Positions 10,385 to 24,911 of a stretch of DNA of 64,000 bases are shown piece by piece; within the stretch, counting starts at the first letter, position 1; each line of letters begins with the position of its first letter. Location: assembly GCA_002943765.1 (NCBI GenBank), contig PQWQ01000006.1, forward strand, positions 1,240,001-1,304,000, in the 5' to 3' direction. A program made the position numbers and the translations under genes. This DNA comes from Psoroptes ovis (Eukaryota > Arthropoda > Arachnida > Sarcoptiformes > Psoroptidae). The notes below the pieces were generated by a model. The model did not search any database. It saw nothing but the letters and a program-made list of their open reading frames with translations, and was not told the origin of the DNA.

Positions 10385-13300
10385 GTCTTGAATTCGTTTA
10401 TTTATTTGTTTATTTATTCATTTAAATGTATTATTATTGTCATTTTTATTTCATTTCATTTATCATTTTGAAAAACGTACGTTTCGTGATGAAATGAAAT
10501 GAAATAATCTTTTATTTTCGAAATTATTAAAAATAAACAACAAAAATATTTTCAATAATTTCTAAGAATTGAAAATAATTTCAAAGAATAATAAACTTTG
10601 AAATTAGATTTTTTCCCCGATTCAACTAAAATCACAAGAATTATTTTTATTATTATTTAAAATATTTAAAAATCATAATTCTCCGAAGAATTTCGATTTG
10701 TTTTCGAAATTTTTTCTTAGTTTTTTATTTTGAAAAACAACAGAATTAGGTGAACGTCTTTCAACGAGGAATTGTTCCACGAAAAACCTATCAATCCTGG
10801 TCTGTTTTCTATGTTGAGAGACAAGAAGCGCCCGAGTGAGACTTGGGATCGGCAGAATCTTAGCTAAATCATGACGAAAACATCATGTCAACATAATTAT
10901 AAAGCAGTTGACAAATAGTTTAAAAATAGGAAAAACATTCAAAACATGATGATTCTATATGATAAAATTCAAAAAATAAACAAAATGATAGAAAATCAAG
11001 TATCGAACGCGTATGTGTTCTTGTGTGTATGAATGCATGCATAATGTTTAAAATGTGCGTGTGCATACGTGATGATGATTGAATAAATTTTGTTTTCTTT
11101 GAAAGAAAAAACAAATCAAATCAACAAATTCGTACATTCATGCATACAATCATTGAAAGCTTGAACGCATATATCACATCAAAGCATTCATTCATTCATT
11201 TATTCAGTTTATTCATTTAATTCAGTTACATTCATTCATACATAGAGATAGCCTAGATTCGCCATGAAAAAATTATCATTTTTCCTGGTTTTTTTATTTT
11301 TGAATTTGAATTTGAATATTATTTCTTCTTCTATACATAAATTGGTGGCCTAAAACACACACCAGTAACGTTGACTGATGATGATAATGGATGATTTTGT
11401 TTTTTATTTATTTATTTTTGAAATTTTTTTTCTCTGTAAACAAAATATGACACGAGTCTAAATAAATAAATTTAAATGAATATGAATGAAAATATAACAA
11501 TGATTGGCCTCGATTCTCGATAGGAATATATTTCAAATACAGTCATAATGATAAAAATGTTAAATAAAATTGAATTAAATTCAAAAAATAAATAAAATAA
11601 ATAACCCTTTTACAGCAGGCACTCTACGGTGAATCCTGGAGGATTTCAACGATTCGAACGATAAAACAATACCTGTTGTTGTTGTCCTATTCATTCAATC
11701 ATTTTATGAATCATCTTTGTTTCTTGGATTTTATTTATATCCAATTTTGATTTTAATTTCAATTCATTTATTTTTCGTAAACTAAGATTTTAAAGATTTC
11801 TATAATTTGTCTAACACACATATGTATTGAATGAATTAATCGCATCTCATTCAAAGATATAAATAATTGAAATTAATTCTCAGAAAAAATAATAAAATAA
11901 AATAAAAAAACTGTATCACATGAGTCACACAAACACATTAACAATTCAATTCAAAAATTGTATAAGAAATTTTTTTTAAAATTATTATAATTAATTGAAA
12001 TTTCGAAGGTTTTCTTTCAAAAATGAAAAATTTCTTATAAAAATCCTTATACAGTCGTCAGCAATATCGTTTTTTATATTGAAAACAATCGGTAATTGCG
12101 GCCCATTAAGAGCGCCTGTCGAACGCAAATGACTAATAAACAAAATACTTGTAAAAGTACGATGATGTGTTTGTATTTGTGTATATTTGTGTTTTTTCAT
12201 TTTCATTTATTTATTTATTAGCAAAACCAATGTCATTCAATTTTTTATGAAAGTTTTTTTTGAAATTAAAATTAATAACTTTCAAAGCTAAATGTGTGAA
12301 AAAAATTTCAATAATTTTTCAATTATTTATTCAATTATCATATTAAAAAATAAAAAATGAAACTCATTAAAAAACTCAGGTGTCATCGTCATCGTCATCA
12401 TCATCGATATTTTTAACAACAATTTAAGTTTTTTCTCGCTTTTTGATTGAATCTTTTTATTTTCAAAAAAAAAAAAAAAATGAAAGAATGGGAAACGTAC
12501 GTACATTTTTCAATGAATCAAATTTTGTATGAGCCACATTTGAAAATTTCAATTTTCATTTGTCATTTGTTGTTTTTATCATTATTGTTATTATTAAATG
12601 ACTGATTGAAGTATGGAGAAACGGCACGTACACAAACACATTTGTATTTCATACATACTACACGAGTAATTTGATGAATAATAAAAATGGCGAATGACAT
12701 GAATATTGGAGAATGAATGAATAACACAATTGTGATTCAAAACAAAACGATTCGGTTCGATAATTTTATTTTATTTTAAAATTTTACCAAATTTTAAATT
12801 ATAGCAATTTTTTCAATTTTTCGTTTTTCAATTTTTTGATAAATTTTAAACAAACAAAAATATCCTTGTTTTTCTAATTGTTGATCGTTGTTTTTGTTTG
12901 AAAATTTGGTAAATTTTATAATGAACACAAATAGTAAAAAAATTAATGATCAATTCATTGACTTTTCTAAATGTTGGAAATGTTCACTATTTTCAATGTT
13001 TTTCATGTTTGTTTCCCATTCCATTCCATTTAATTCATTTGGATTCATTGTTTTTTGTTCATTACATTCAGGATTTTCAAATGTCGGTTTGGTCTCGAAC
13101 AACACATTTATAATTTAGGCAACAAACAATCACTTTTTATGTGCTTCACAACGAATTTATTTTCCCTTATTTTAATCTGTTATATTCGTTTTGGATTGGA
13201 TTCATTTTTGATTTTGACACATGATAACAACAACGTTTATAATTTTTGATTTCGTAATTCTGATAAATAATCAAAAAAAAGTTGAGAAAAAACGAAAACA

Positions 13301-13674
13301 GGAAATTTCTTTTTTGTTTTTCACCATTTACAAATTATTATCTTTCTATGTGATCACATCAGCAATAGACACAATTTGTTGTTGTTTAATTTTAATTTGA
13401 TAGTAATCGGTTCAAATTTTTGTTCCCAAATAAAATTTAAGGAGAGTTTTCCCGCCATCTATCGACTTTTTAAATAGTTAATTCATCTGCTGATTTCAGA
13501 ATTTGAAACATTAATCGATACTATCGATACTATTCTGAAAATGGATTCTGGAACGAATTGAAAAAAAGTACTTGTTGATTTCATTAAGATTTTAGTATTT
13601 TTTTTCAATTTTAACAAGTTTTGATCTTCTTTGTTTTTAAAAACTAAATTAATTTCTAAATAAATTAATTCCGA
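10385..13674. other. Gene-free AT-rich stretch upstream of the CLIP-like gene
   Basis: I see no conserved gene. The stretch holds hairpin-repeat copy 4 (10830-10859), an A run at 12465-12480, simple repeats and short unconvincing frames. One minus-strand frame near 12000-12140 looks mildly protein-like but matches nothing I know. The CLIP-like promoter must lie at the right end. Confidence 0.45.
10830..10859. repeat. Dispersed hairpin repeat, copy 4
   Basis: GCCCGAGTGAGACTTGGGAT then CGGCAGAATC. CCCGAGT can pair with ACTTGGG (including a G-T pair) around a GAG loop. Bases differ from the other copies but the stem is kept and the orientation is the same. Confidence 0.4.
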
Positions 13675-15920
13675 ATGAATTCTATATTATTCGATAAGAA
13701 TGGTAACAAAATTCCAACAAACAATGACGATAATGATGATAATAATGATGGTGATGACGATAATAATAATGAAAGCATTTTTGTATCAAAATTAAATCCT
13801 ACCATACACCCAATTGATGATCCACTAATTTGTGAAAATTGTCACTCATCACAGCTACAAACTGAATTTTTCGATTTCAATTGTCAACAGTGTGTATCTT
13901 TGATCAATAATGATAATGTTCGTATTTCACAATTATTAGCTATATGTAGACAATGGCATGTTGATGTACAAATTAATATGAATAAATTAATCGATAGAAT
14001 GATTGAGCTTGGTGCTACGCCTGATGATCGTGATGAATTAACTGATATGTAAATATTGATCATGTTTGAAAAATATTTTCTAATTTTTTGAATCTATATT
14101 GTAGGACATTATTACATTTTGCATGTAAATCAGGCGCTGTAGGCATGGGTGATGCCGAAAAAAGTCTTGCTTTAGTTGTACGTCTTGTAGAAAAACATCA
14201 AGCAAATCCTAATTTAATTTGCAAATGGAATGATATGACTGCTTTACATATTGCTACATATTTTGATGTTGCTCCTGTTGTTGGTTATTTAGTCACAGTT
14301 GTGAAGCCATTGATTATTGATTATCCAAGTCAATGTTTGCTATCACAAACACCTTTACATATTGCAGCCACTAATCTATGTCTTCGTTCCGCTCGTATTC
14401 TTTTGTCCTCAGGCGCCAATATTCTCCTAAAAGATGATCTAATGCGAACTCCATTGGATTGTGTGCCAGACGGATCTCCTGACAGTTTTTTGTTTGATAC
14501 ATATGACATTTCTCTAGAATTGAAAACAATACTAGAGGAAGCCACATTAATTGTTTCGGGTGAATCTGATTCCACTGAAGCTGAAAGAATTAAAACGGCC
14601 AAAGTTGTTCTTTCGGCTTTAGGATTAGAGATTGGAGACAGAATCATCGTTGGCAATGCAAAAGTGGGGACTCTACGATATTGCGGTATGTTATTGTAAC
14701 ATTATTATATTGCATTTCTTTTGACATTAATGAATCTTTATGTGTAGGCCCAGCAAAATTCGCTAATGGAATCTGGACTGGGATCGAATTAGATGAAGCT
14801 ATCGGCAAAAATGATGGCAGTATAGATGGTATCCGATATTTTCAATGCCCTCCAAATCATGGGATTTTCGCACCAATTAATCGAATATCAAAATTAGATA
14901 ATGATGAATGTGATCTCATTATGATGAATTTAAGTTTTGATTCTAAGCAGCATCTCCATTTCGCTAAACAAACGAATCATTGCAGTCTCAGCTATAATCC
15001 AATGAATGTTACACCTAAAATCGATACTGGACTTCATTCATATTCAAGACACAGTGATGCCAATCTGCTGTCATCTTCCCGATCTTCGGTAAATTCGGAA
15101 GAAGTTTGTATTGGAAGTAAAGTATATTTGACTGACAAGAAAACTGGAATCGTTCGATTCATGGGACCAACAAAGTTTGCACCAGGCATTTGGTATGGCG
15201 TAGAATTAACCCGACCAATCGGTAAAAATGATGGCTCAATACAAGGTGTCCGTTATTTTACATGCAAACCTCGTCACGGAATCTTCGTTTCTTTTGCTAA
15301 GATCGCAAGAGTCATGTCTTCTAATTCCAATAGTAAAACTTCTCCAGCACCAATTCGTTCACCACCTGATTTTTCCGAATCAGAAGAATCTGACATGAGT
15401 CTAAATTATAGTGGCACTTCATCGCTTGATCTATTACAATTCACTCAAATGAAAAACACTGAGAATAAATTATTGTCTAATGAAAGAAATCGAAAAACAT
15501 TAATACGTAGATCAATGAGTTTATGCAGAAATATTTCCACTGTTCCTAATCGTCGATTGTCCAACAAAAACAATCAAACAAATGAAAATTCATGGCTGAA
15601 AATTGGTGTCACTGCGTTGGTCAATGGAATGGTTTGCACTATTCGTTTCATCGGTACAGTACATTTTGCTCAAGGAACATTTATTGGAATCGAATTACGC
15701 ACACCCAGCGGCAAACATGATGGTTCAATAGATGGTAAACGATATTTTACTTGCAAGTAAGTATTTTGTTATAATTTTCAATAAAATTTTCCATATTCAC
15801 TAAAACTTATTTTTATATCATTCCAAAAGGCAAAATCATGGTCTATTTGTTCGGCCTAAAAAAGTCACCATCAGGGGTATTAATGCGGAAAAATTATTAA
15901 ATAATAATGCTCCGAATTAA
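13675..15920 (+). CDS. CLIP4: CAP-Gly domain linker protein, CLIP3/CLIP4-like
   Basis: Four exons, 13675-14048, 14105-14685, 14748-15756 and 15830-15920, join in frame to 684 residues. After an acidic Asn/Asp-rich start, an ankyrin-repeat region covers roughly residues 125-250 (motifs such as TLLHFACKSGA, TALHIATYFDVAP, TPLHIAATNLC). Three CAP-Gly domains follow at about 301-366, 440-505 and 603-672, each with the tubulin/EB-tail-binding GK(N/H)DGS core. Ankyrin repeats followed by three CAP-Gly domains is the CLIP3/CLIP4 layout, not CLIP1/2, which have two N-terminal CAP-Gly domains and long coiled coils. Family members bind microtubule plus ends or act in trafficking; this role is by homology. 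The start is the first ATG of the open frame. The gene converges on the DOCK gene, with ends 206 bp apart. Confidence 0.88.
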
Positions 15921-16126
15921 ATTAAATATAGCCATTTTGGACATTCTGTGATAGTCAATATTTATATATTAATAACTCTGATAATATTTTCATATCAAAA
16001 AATTCACACAAAATCAGTAAAAAACAATAAAAAATGAATTTGACTAGAATTTAAGACAAAAAAAGTAGAAAAAAATGCGATTATTTCGATATAAAAATCA
16101 GGCATATATTGTCAAATCGAGATCAA
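15921..16126. terminator. Shared 3' region between convergent CLIP-like and DOCK genes
   Basis: The 206-bp gap carries AATAAA near 16027 for the plus-strand CLIP-like gene. No separate gene fits. The 3' untranslated regions of the two genes probably meet or overlap here. Confidence 0.5.
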
Positions 16127-19100
16127 TCAAATACGACGAAATTGTCCACGACTAAAGCCATTCATATTTTTGTTGGGACTTTCATCATTTCCATTATTGC
16201 CGCTATTACCGGTACGAGAAAAATCCGGTCCGAAATAACTATCTTGTAATAAAGCTTTTGAATGTTTTACGTTTGCGATTCCCATCAATGGTGCTAATTT
16301 TTCTGTCAATCGACAAAAATTCCGTTCCAATTCTTTATGATATTCAAGCTGTTGTTCATTATTATTGATTATCAATTGACGATTTTTTATCAATGCTTCT
16401 CCGCATCTATTATGAAGAAAAAAAAATGAAAAAATCTATTATCCGAATTTCAGAGAAAAATATACCTCGCACAAAAATCTTTAAATGCTGCTCTAAGACT
16501 ATCTTTTAATGGTAATGTTGGTCGTTGAAAACCAGGCGGAATGTTCGGTTCATCACTGAGAAAAACGAATGCAATTTCAGCTGGACCCTGATTGACAGTC
16601 GTACCAACACAACCTTGTAATACCATTTGTAGTATTTTACCATCAACCGGCTCTTGATTAATTGCTGCTGCTAATTCATTAGTTTTTTTCTGTAAATCTT
16701 CGATGGCCACTTCAATAGGTAACAATGAGTTTTGTTGACGATTAATGACCAGAATTCTCGTTTTAACATATGGAAATGCTTTTTCAACAGTTAATATGGT
16801 TTTACGTTTATATTGCTCAAACAATTTTCCATGAGCTCGACCATCCATCGTATATGGTGTGGAATAAATGAATCGTTCTAAAATTTTTAAATAACATTTT
16901 TTTAAATTTTTAAAAAAGCAAATGAATTTTTGTGAAACTCACTTATATTATAATTCCTTTCATAACAAGTTTTTCTTGATTCCAATTCCCATGTATCGAA
17001 ATATGGCTCTACGTATGTTATTTGAATGTAAGCTGTTTAAATCAGAAATTTATGAATCATTATAATCATAGTTATTCAAGATTAAATATATTCAAACCTT
17101 TGTTAACATCCAATTTAGACATATCAACGTTATTTGAATCTTTTATTACTTCAACATTTTTTTGCCCGAAACGTTTTCCATAAAATGTTTCTAATCGATT
17201 AGCAATTTCAGGCAATTTAGTAAGAAATGGTTCTTTATAAATAAATTCTTTTTGATTCAGATCATTGAATAGTTTTCCATAAAATCCTACACGGAAATAT
17301 GTTGCAAACACACGTTTGCCTTCTTGTTCTTCTATTCTAATGAATACTTTGTGCAAACAATTATGAATGCGCGCTAATTCACTATAATTATAGTGAGCTT
17401 CATGAATAGGTATTAATAATTTATAAATTTCATTAACAGCTTCATAGCTTCCATTTTTATCGAAACTTATAGCTGCTTGTTCTAACAAAGACATTAATCC
17501 GGATTCGTTTAATTTGACTGACTGTACACCTTTTTTAGCTTCAATATCTTCTTTGAAATAGCTAACCTTATCAATATTGATATCGGAATTAGACTGCAAA
17601 CTTTCCTCGAAAACATTAGGGCAAACACGTTGAAATGCAGCACATGAAACAGGCAAATAACTTCGACGTGACATTTTATGCAAACATTCTGAAAGTAATG
17701 CTGCTGCATGTACGAGACACTAAGATACACAGATAAATTTTTTAGAATTATTTTTTTCAACATTCATTAAATCAAAATAAATACCTGAGCAGCTTCCAAA
17801 TTTTGGGATAATTCGGAATGTTTTTTTGACATGTTTTCTAGCCAAGTAATTCTTAATTCTGGAGAATTTTTGTATCCTTTCGCTATTCTGAACATTAAAT
17901 CAAGGATCATTAAAGAATCTTTTTCATATTGCTTCATTTGCATTGTATCAGATAATATCATAATCATGTTATAAACCATTTCTCTTATTTCAGCTGGAAA
18001 TTGTGTATCTTTCACTTTTTCATCATGCAAAGCATATAATAAAATATTATTGAATGCGTTGCGTATATTTAGTTCGTCCAAAGTTAACCGAGTTCCAACC
18101 AATTGAGATAGAGACATTGTGATTTGAATTTTAATTCTAGAATAATATCCGCTTGATTGATAATATTGGCGTAAAAGTAAATATATTGATGCAGATGCAT
18201 TAGATCGAATGATTGCAATTTGTGATGCACAATGTTTTAATAATAAATAGCATAGTTGCGAACAAAATTCAACATTAGGTAAACCATCAATAAATAGAAT
18301 TTCTGAAAAATGATGAACAATTGCTCTTTGTGCATGAAAAGCTGTTTCCAACACTCGAATACTTTGTTTTAATGAGAATAATTGAAGTAATGCATGTAAT
18401 GAGCTAGCAATTACAAACTCATCAGTCCCATATTTGTTTTTTAAAGAAAGTTTTGTCTTTGTAGATGGAATTGATGTCAATGATGATGATTTACCGAAAC
18501 TGCTTGAATTCCGTTGTCTAAGAATATTGACAATCATTGTGATTGAGTCCAAAACAATCAAGTTAATTATGGTACTGAAATGTCCTTCGAATATGACCTT
18601 ATCTTCATAATTTGTTGTGTCATCGGTGGAATCATCATAAATCGAATTACATCTCGTTATGACTGATCCACGCTTTGCTCGAAGTTTCAAATCATTGATG
18701 CTGCTTTCAATTGAACTGGAATTGTCTCGACGACGAATCAATTCTTTGCGTGAAACATTGCTTCGAAGGGTATCATCGAATTTTTGGAATGATTGCTTTC
18801 GTTTTGAATTTTCTCGTATATGCTGAGCGCCTTTATATTCAAAAACTCTGATAGCAATACGAAGTAATTCAATGAAGGCTAATAATCTTTCGTTTGAAAA
18901 CTCATTCAAATATTGTATGAAAAGTCTATTGTCGATATTTCCGATTGTCCAAATAAAACATGATAAAAGTGTTTCTGTAGCTTCCTCATTAATTGGCTGA
19001 AATGATAATGTTTGTCGATAATTACTTGGTGATAACAACTTTTGCGATGAAGGATTGTTATTCAATGAAGATGATGATGATCCTAATGCTAATGCAATCG

Positions 19101-22100
19101 AATTTTCGATGAACAATGAACCATAATTATCCAAGTCGTGACGTGATTGTTGATTTGATGAATTAAGTTTTCGGCGAGATCTAGTCTCGCTAGCCGAGTA
19201 AAAGCAGTTATCTTTGGTATCATATAAATGATCAATTACATCTATCATTATGCCAACTAAAGGTAAAAATAGACAGGCTGCTCGATGTTTAGCTTTATGG
19301 TCTGTAAAACAAAGAAAAATTATTGCTATGTTTTTTCATCATTTAAAATGTTTACCATCGAAACGAGGATCCCAATCAAATGCATCCAATATAGATCGTA
19401 TAAGATTAGCGGCACGATTTTGTAACGATTCATTAGGCATCGTGAATGATTGCAATAAGACACAAAATACTAAACCAATTAACCAATGTTGACGACGATA
19501 ATCATCGGTCAATTCAGAATATGGTCGAATTCGATCAAACATAAGATTAGGGAATATATTACTATCTAGCATTTCTTTGGTCAATGAGAATGATGGCGAA
19601 AATTTATCATTAATATTTTCATCATCATTATATTCTAATGTTGCAAACAATGGTGTGCCGAATGGCAAATTCAATGCAACAAAATGTTCATGGCCACATA
19701 TAATTCGTAGAAATGATATTCTGATTTCAAACAATTCATCATTCATTGTTTTCACTAATTGTCGATTTTCGTTAGTATCCATTTCTTTTTGATCAATCGT
19801 TTGATTAGAAATTTTAGTCAAATAAATTTTCATCAAATTAAACATATATGAACGGTCGACCACCGATAAGAGATCTCGAATAAAAAATGCTAATGAACGA
19901 TTCACAATATCTATTGATGATGATGATTGATAATTTAGTGAAATATGTTTATTTCGAATCTCTCCAACAATGTAATCGCCAATTTTATGAATTAATAATT
20001 TCATATTATTTTTCAAATGACGTTCAAGTGGAAAACGTACAACGATTCTCGAATTCGACGATAATGAGATAGTTATACATAAACTTTTGAATATCAAATC
20101 GAAAAAAAAGAAACAATATTTGTATAAATTTTTTTTGGTAGATTCATTAGTGTTGGATAACCATTGCACAATCAATTCTTCATGAAATGTTCTCGAAATT
20201 CGTTCATCTTCTTTGCATTCATTTGAATGACTCGATAGTGTTTCCTGTTCAAGCTGTGGAAATACTGCCTGATAATTGATAAATGACGCAATGATACCTG
20301 ATTGCATTGAGGAATAATTTTGGCCATAAAGTTTTTCATTAATACTCGAAATGATTGCAACAAATGTTTCAAATATCGAGGATTTATATTTTTTAATATC
20401 ACTTGGTGAAGATAATTTTGATAAAATTGATGGTCGTGGTACTATTATCGATGAAATTAAACGATTCAATATAATATGCACAAATTTCACCAAGGAGTCG
20501 ACGGTTGAATTTTGCAATCCAGTGATTGCTTGACAAAATTCTTCATATAAATTTTCACCTGAATTCGGAATCGTATCATGATTTTCTACCAAGGACGCAA
20601 TACGAAAAAAACGATTGACATGAATATCCTGAGCAAAAATGCTTGAATATAAATCAATATGTACTGTGAATAATAATTTTCGATTATCAATCCATTTGAT
20701 ATTTGACATTGCTTCGAAATCATTTGCATTTAAAAATGAATAACCAGCTGCAGGCTTTTCAGCCGCAATCGGCAATGAAAATGTACCAGTACAAAGGCAA
20801 TCATCGCGTAATAATGGCAGCCATGTATATCCAACAATTTCATCAACTGGTACATCATTTTTTGGTTTCGTATGAACATGTATGAATGTGAATAATAAAT
20901 GTGTTTGTTTTGTCAATTGTGGAGGTAGACGTATTTTGATCTCCTCGGAAAAATTGGGATTTCGATTATGATAATTGATAGATGTATATGTTTCGGTAAG
21001 ATATTCTGGACAACTTGATTTTCCGAATATCACTGATAGTGCACTGAATGCCTCTTCTGATGACAATAATTGAACTTTGATTGTGACGTTTCGTGCCGAA
21101 TTTTGTCGAGATGTGAAATTTACTGATTTTGGATACACATAGATAAGATTTCGATATTCAATATGTGGAATTAATGTGTCTCTAAATTCTAGGATTTCTT
21201 TAATTGGACTTATATTATCATTGTTGGTAGGATACGGATGGAGATGGATCAACTCTGGATTCACACGATATTTGATTGTTTTCTCATCACGAATCGGACT
21301 TATATCCAATTTCATTGTGCTTGGAATATTTCGGACACGTTTAGCTTGGTAAGTTGAACGGCCAGATTCCAATAAAAATTTAAAAATATCATCATCACTA
21401 AATTTGTCCGATTCCGGACGATAGAAAATTTTACTTGTTATCGTCACCGGTTTGAAGCGGTCATAAGCCTGAGTTAGATCTTCAGAAGTGATCGAATTGG
21501 ATCTTTTGGAATCGATCGTTGACGAATTTGATGAATAATTTGACAACAATGTTGAATGTCTTTCGAGTGATCCTTTTCGCACAAAACTTGACGAGCGTTC
21601 ATTAGCAATCCTTTTCAAACTATCCAAACTATTTGAGCTATTACGATTATTGGTGAAGGATTCAGTATCAGCAGTTGGCGTTGTTGCATTTCCAAAACAG
21701 CTTCCTAAAACATCGACTAATGGAAACGCTGCCCATGCAAAAAACATACGATATCTGCCTAATCGTTCGCAACTATTTTTAATGGTCAATTTCAACTTTT
21801 CCATTTTTGCAGAATCATCGATCGGAGGTCGTTGATATGCATCCAACAAATCATTCAAATCACTCTGAAATACTTTTTCTAATTTGATTACAAAATATAA
21901 ATCCGTGTTCAATTGGCTCAAACTAAAAATGGCCGCTTTCGACAATGTAGATAAATCTTGATACGGTATATGAGTTTGCAATAAGTTTTTAATTGATTCT
22001 GAAATAACAACGAAAAATTGTTGAATTCATGAAAGTAAATGAAAAAAGAGACTTTACCTGGATTAAGATCAAAATAAAAATTTTCGGTTATTTTCATTTT

Positions 22101-23530
22101 TGCTTTAGCATCATAAACTGCTATCGATGCAAATAATGGTTCAATAGGTAAATCCATTTCGAGTGAAAGGCATTTTATCTGGAATTGATAGCGAGGCACA
22201 TCTGATGGTGGCGATACGAACGGCCTTTGTTCAGAAATTGATTCGACATTTGATGATTGATGTATACAAAATAAAGGGATTGCTAAATTATTACTATCAT
22301 TATTTTGTTCTGCTATATTATAATTGATCTCGATTCTATCAAAATATTCATCATAATTTTTATGTAAAATATTCTCTGTTTGAGCATCGATATTTTGAGC
22401 ATTTTTGATCGAGAATAATTTTTTAAAATTATCTTTTGATTGATCACCATTTTCACTATTAACTTCCGATTTTTGATCAGGATCGTCGATAAATGTCCAA
22501 CTATCGCGATTCTGATGAAGGGAAGTATTATCACAAAGTAACATTGATTGATCTTGATTTAATTCTATCGCTAATGGCGTACGAGAACCATTTTCATCAT
22601 CATTATCATTATCAGTAATGTAATCTTCTTCATCCGAAGCTAATGGAGGTCCTATAATCGTGGCCGTTGATGATGACGAAATTAATGAGTGAGGCCTAGG
22701 CGTATTTTTTGTAATTGTAGTCTGACATGATGTATCAACATAATTATCAGGAGTTTGCGATCGTTCAATCACTGATGAGGATCCATCATTAGTTCGTGCA
22801 GAACATTTTAAATCTACTTCATACTGTTGACGTTTTAGTTGTTTATAACGCTGTCTTCGTTCATTCTTTTTTCTTCGATTGAAGCAACATTTTTCGCATA
22901 TCGCTTTATCACAATTAATGATTTGAAATTGCAAGCACCAATGCATTGAATGTATGGATCTTCAGATATTTTCACATTATTGAATTCTGGACCAGAATCA
23001 GGTTCTAATGTTCGTAATGGTGGTTGATATCTTTCGATTATAACATCATCAAATGGGAACAATAATACTGTGCGTAAATCATCATTGATACGATTGGAAT
23101 TTTTCAAAATATAATCTTCATAATCATCAATTGAATCAATAATATCATATATCGATGTGTCACAATATAAACTGTTTGATAGTGAATTATTATTATTATT
23201 ATTTATGTTGTAATTATTATCACAATTCGATGACGAATATTCTTCATTAGGGATTTTATCTTGATGACAATAAATTGTCATCATATCTTTTTCATTATCA
23301 AAATAATCATTATTATTGTTGTTATTGTTATTATTATTATTATTGGTAATCACCAGTGCTGTTGTTGATGCAGCAGCTAAAATTTTAGCCAATCTATGCC
23401 GTATATCAACATTACTGTCCCTAATGTTTACACAAGAAAATGATATGAAAACTGATTTGTCAAATATAAGCAATATCATCGTTTACCTGATTATTTTACT
23501 AGCAAAAGCTCTACGACCTGTCATCGACAT
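16127..23530 (-). CDS. DOCK7: Dedicator of cytokinesis, DOCK-C type (DOCK6/7/8-like), with one apparent frameshift
   Basis: Eight exons on the minus strand: 23487-23530, 22058-23420, 19356-21998, 17785-19301, 17098-17719, 16943-17032, 16466-16877 and 16127-16406. The start MSMTGRRAFASKI matches the DOCK-C N-terminus. The C2-like DHR-1 (about residues 750-935) contains NLIYVYPKSVNFTSRQNSAR and FGKSSCPEY. The C-terminal DHR-2 exchange domain contains AYIQITYVEPYFDTWE, MDGRAHGKLFEQYKRKTILT and VLQGCVGTTVNQGP. DOCK-C proteins activate Rac and Cdc42 at membranes; the Drosophila counterpart is Zir. The exons sum to 6,971 nt, one short of a multiple of three. The break is in exon 22058-23420, where the frame shifts near a T6 run (A6 in sense) at 22867-22872. 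With one more base the protein would be about 2,323 residues, normal for the family. An assembly or homopolymer error is the likeliest cause. Confidence 0.87.
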
Positions 23531-24911
23531 TGTCGAATGGGAGAAATTCAATAATTCTCTCTATTCAATTTTTATTGGAGATGGTTGTTTTGACTGTTTA
23601 TTATTCCGAAAAAAAATTAACAAAAACAAACAAACAAATAAAATTCAATCAAGATTGAATTGGCTCAATTCAATATTTAATGAAAATTTGTCAATCATTT
23701 GTCAATTTGTCATTCAATAAAAATTTTCATATCGATAATATAATGTATTATCATTCTATACAAACAAATAAATACAAAACAAATGCGTTGAAACTAGAGA
23801 AAAAAAAATTAAAATTGACGACTTGTCATCATCATCATTGTTATGGAAAATGATAAAATCATATCAGATCGGCGGATATCACTTGTCGCTTTTGTGTTTT
23901 TCAATGAATTGAAAATGCACCAAACAAACAATTATTTTTATTGATTAAAATAAACAAACAAAATTATATAATAATCAATGGTGAAAAGATTGTTTTTTGT
24001 TGTCATCATTTTCAATTAATTTGAGTACGCGCCCAAAAAATTAAAATGAAAGAAATTCGTTGAAATTCATCAATATGAATTGTTGAACTATCAATCCAAT
24101 TCAGTTTTATTCATTCATACAATTTATGAATATTATCAAATTCGACATTAAAAAAGATAACCAGATTGTTGTTGTTCGTTTGAATGTTGATAATTGTATT
24201 CACATTTTTTTTTCGTTATTATTTGACTGCTGTTGTCGTTTTTTATATTATAAATTAGGCGTGTTGCAAGAGTATGCATGTATGTTTCACAAATAACTAT
24301 TAAAATGTGTTGCAAAATGAAATTTAATAACAAAACAACAAACAAAACAAAACAAAAAGCCATTCAATTGAATAGTGAAACTCTTGTTTTGTCAAGTATT
24401 CAAAATATTGAATGCATAACATATGTTGGAAACGAAACACTCTTATTCTCATTCAAGCCGTTTCATTCATTCATTTTTCGATTAAATTTTCTATGAAAAA
24501 CTAATTTTCAAGTTTTCAGACGCAAATTTTCAATTTTTTCTTCAGACATTGAATATTTGGATCAATTCGATTGGATTAAATCAGTTTCAAATATCTCTCA
24601 TCTCATGCAATCATTATTCTATGGTTTTATTTTAACGAAAAATAAATTTAATTCAAGATTTAATTTAATGATTTAAAATATATTTGCAACGATTGAAATT
24701 TACTCGATAGAACCATAAGTTTTAATAATTTTCCACTGATTTTTCATTTTCGATTGGATGAAGTTTTTCTTGAATAAAATTTCGATCTATTTTGTCTATA
24801 AATGGATTGTTTGTAAGCTTCTGTCAAGGTTTTTTTTTTAATATAATTCAATTGATTGTTTTATTGGATTGATTTATTATTTTCATTCGATTACGGAGTC
24901 TTAGGAAATTT
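23531..24911. other. Intergenic stretch between DOCK and ACO1
   Basis: No conserved coding region is visible in this 1.4-kb AT-rich gap. It should hold the DOCK promoter and 5' leader at its left and the aconitase 3' untranslated region at its right. Confidence 0.5.

Noticed and set aside
12000..12206. Minus-strand frame with HLRSTGALNGPQLPIVF
   Set aside because: Mildly protein-like but unrecognised, short, and without supporting splice or start context beyond a weak TTATTAG.
22855..22920. A 66-nt intron in DOCK (GTGCTTGC...CGAAG) explaining the frame change
   Set aside because: Its length is divisible by three so it would not correct the frame, and it would remove the conserved IVIKRY segment.
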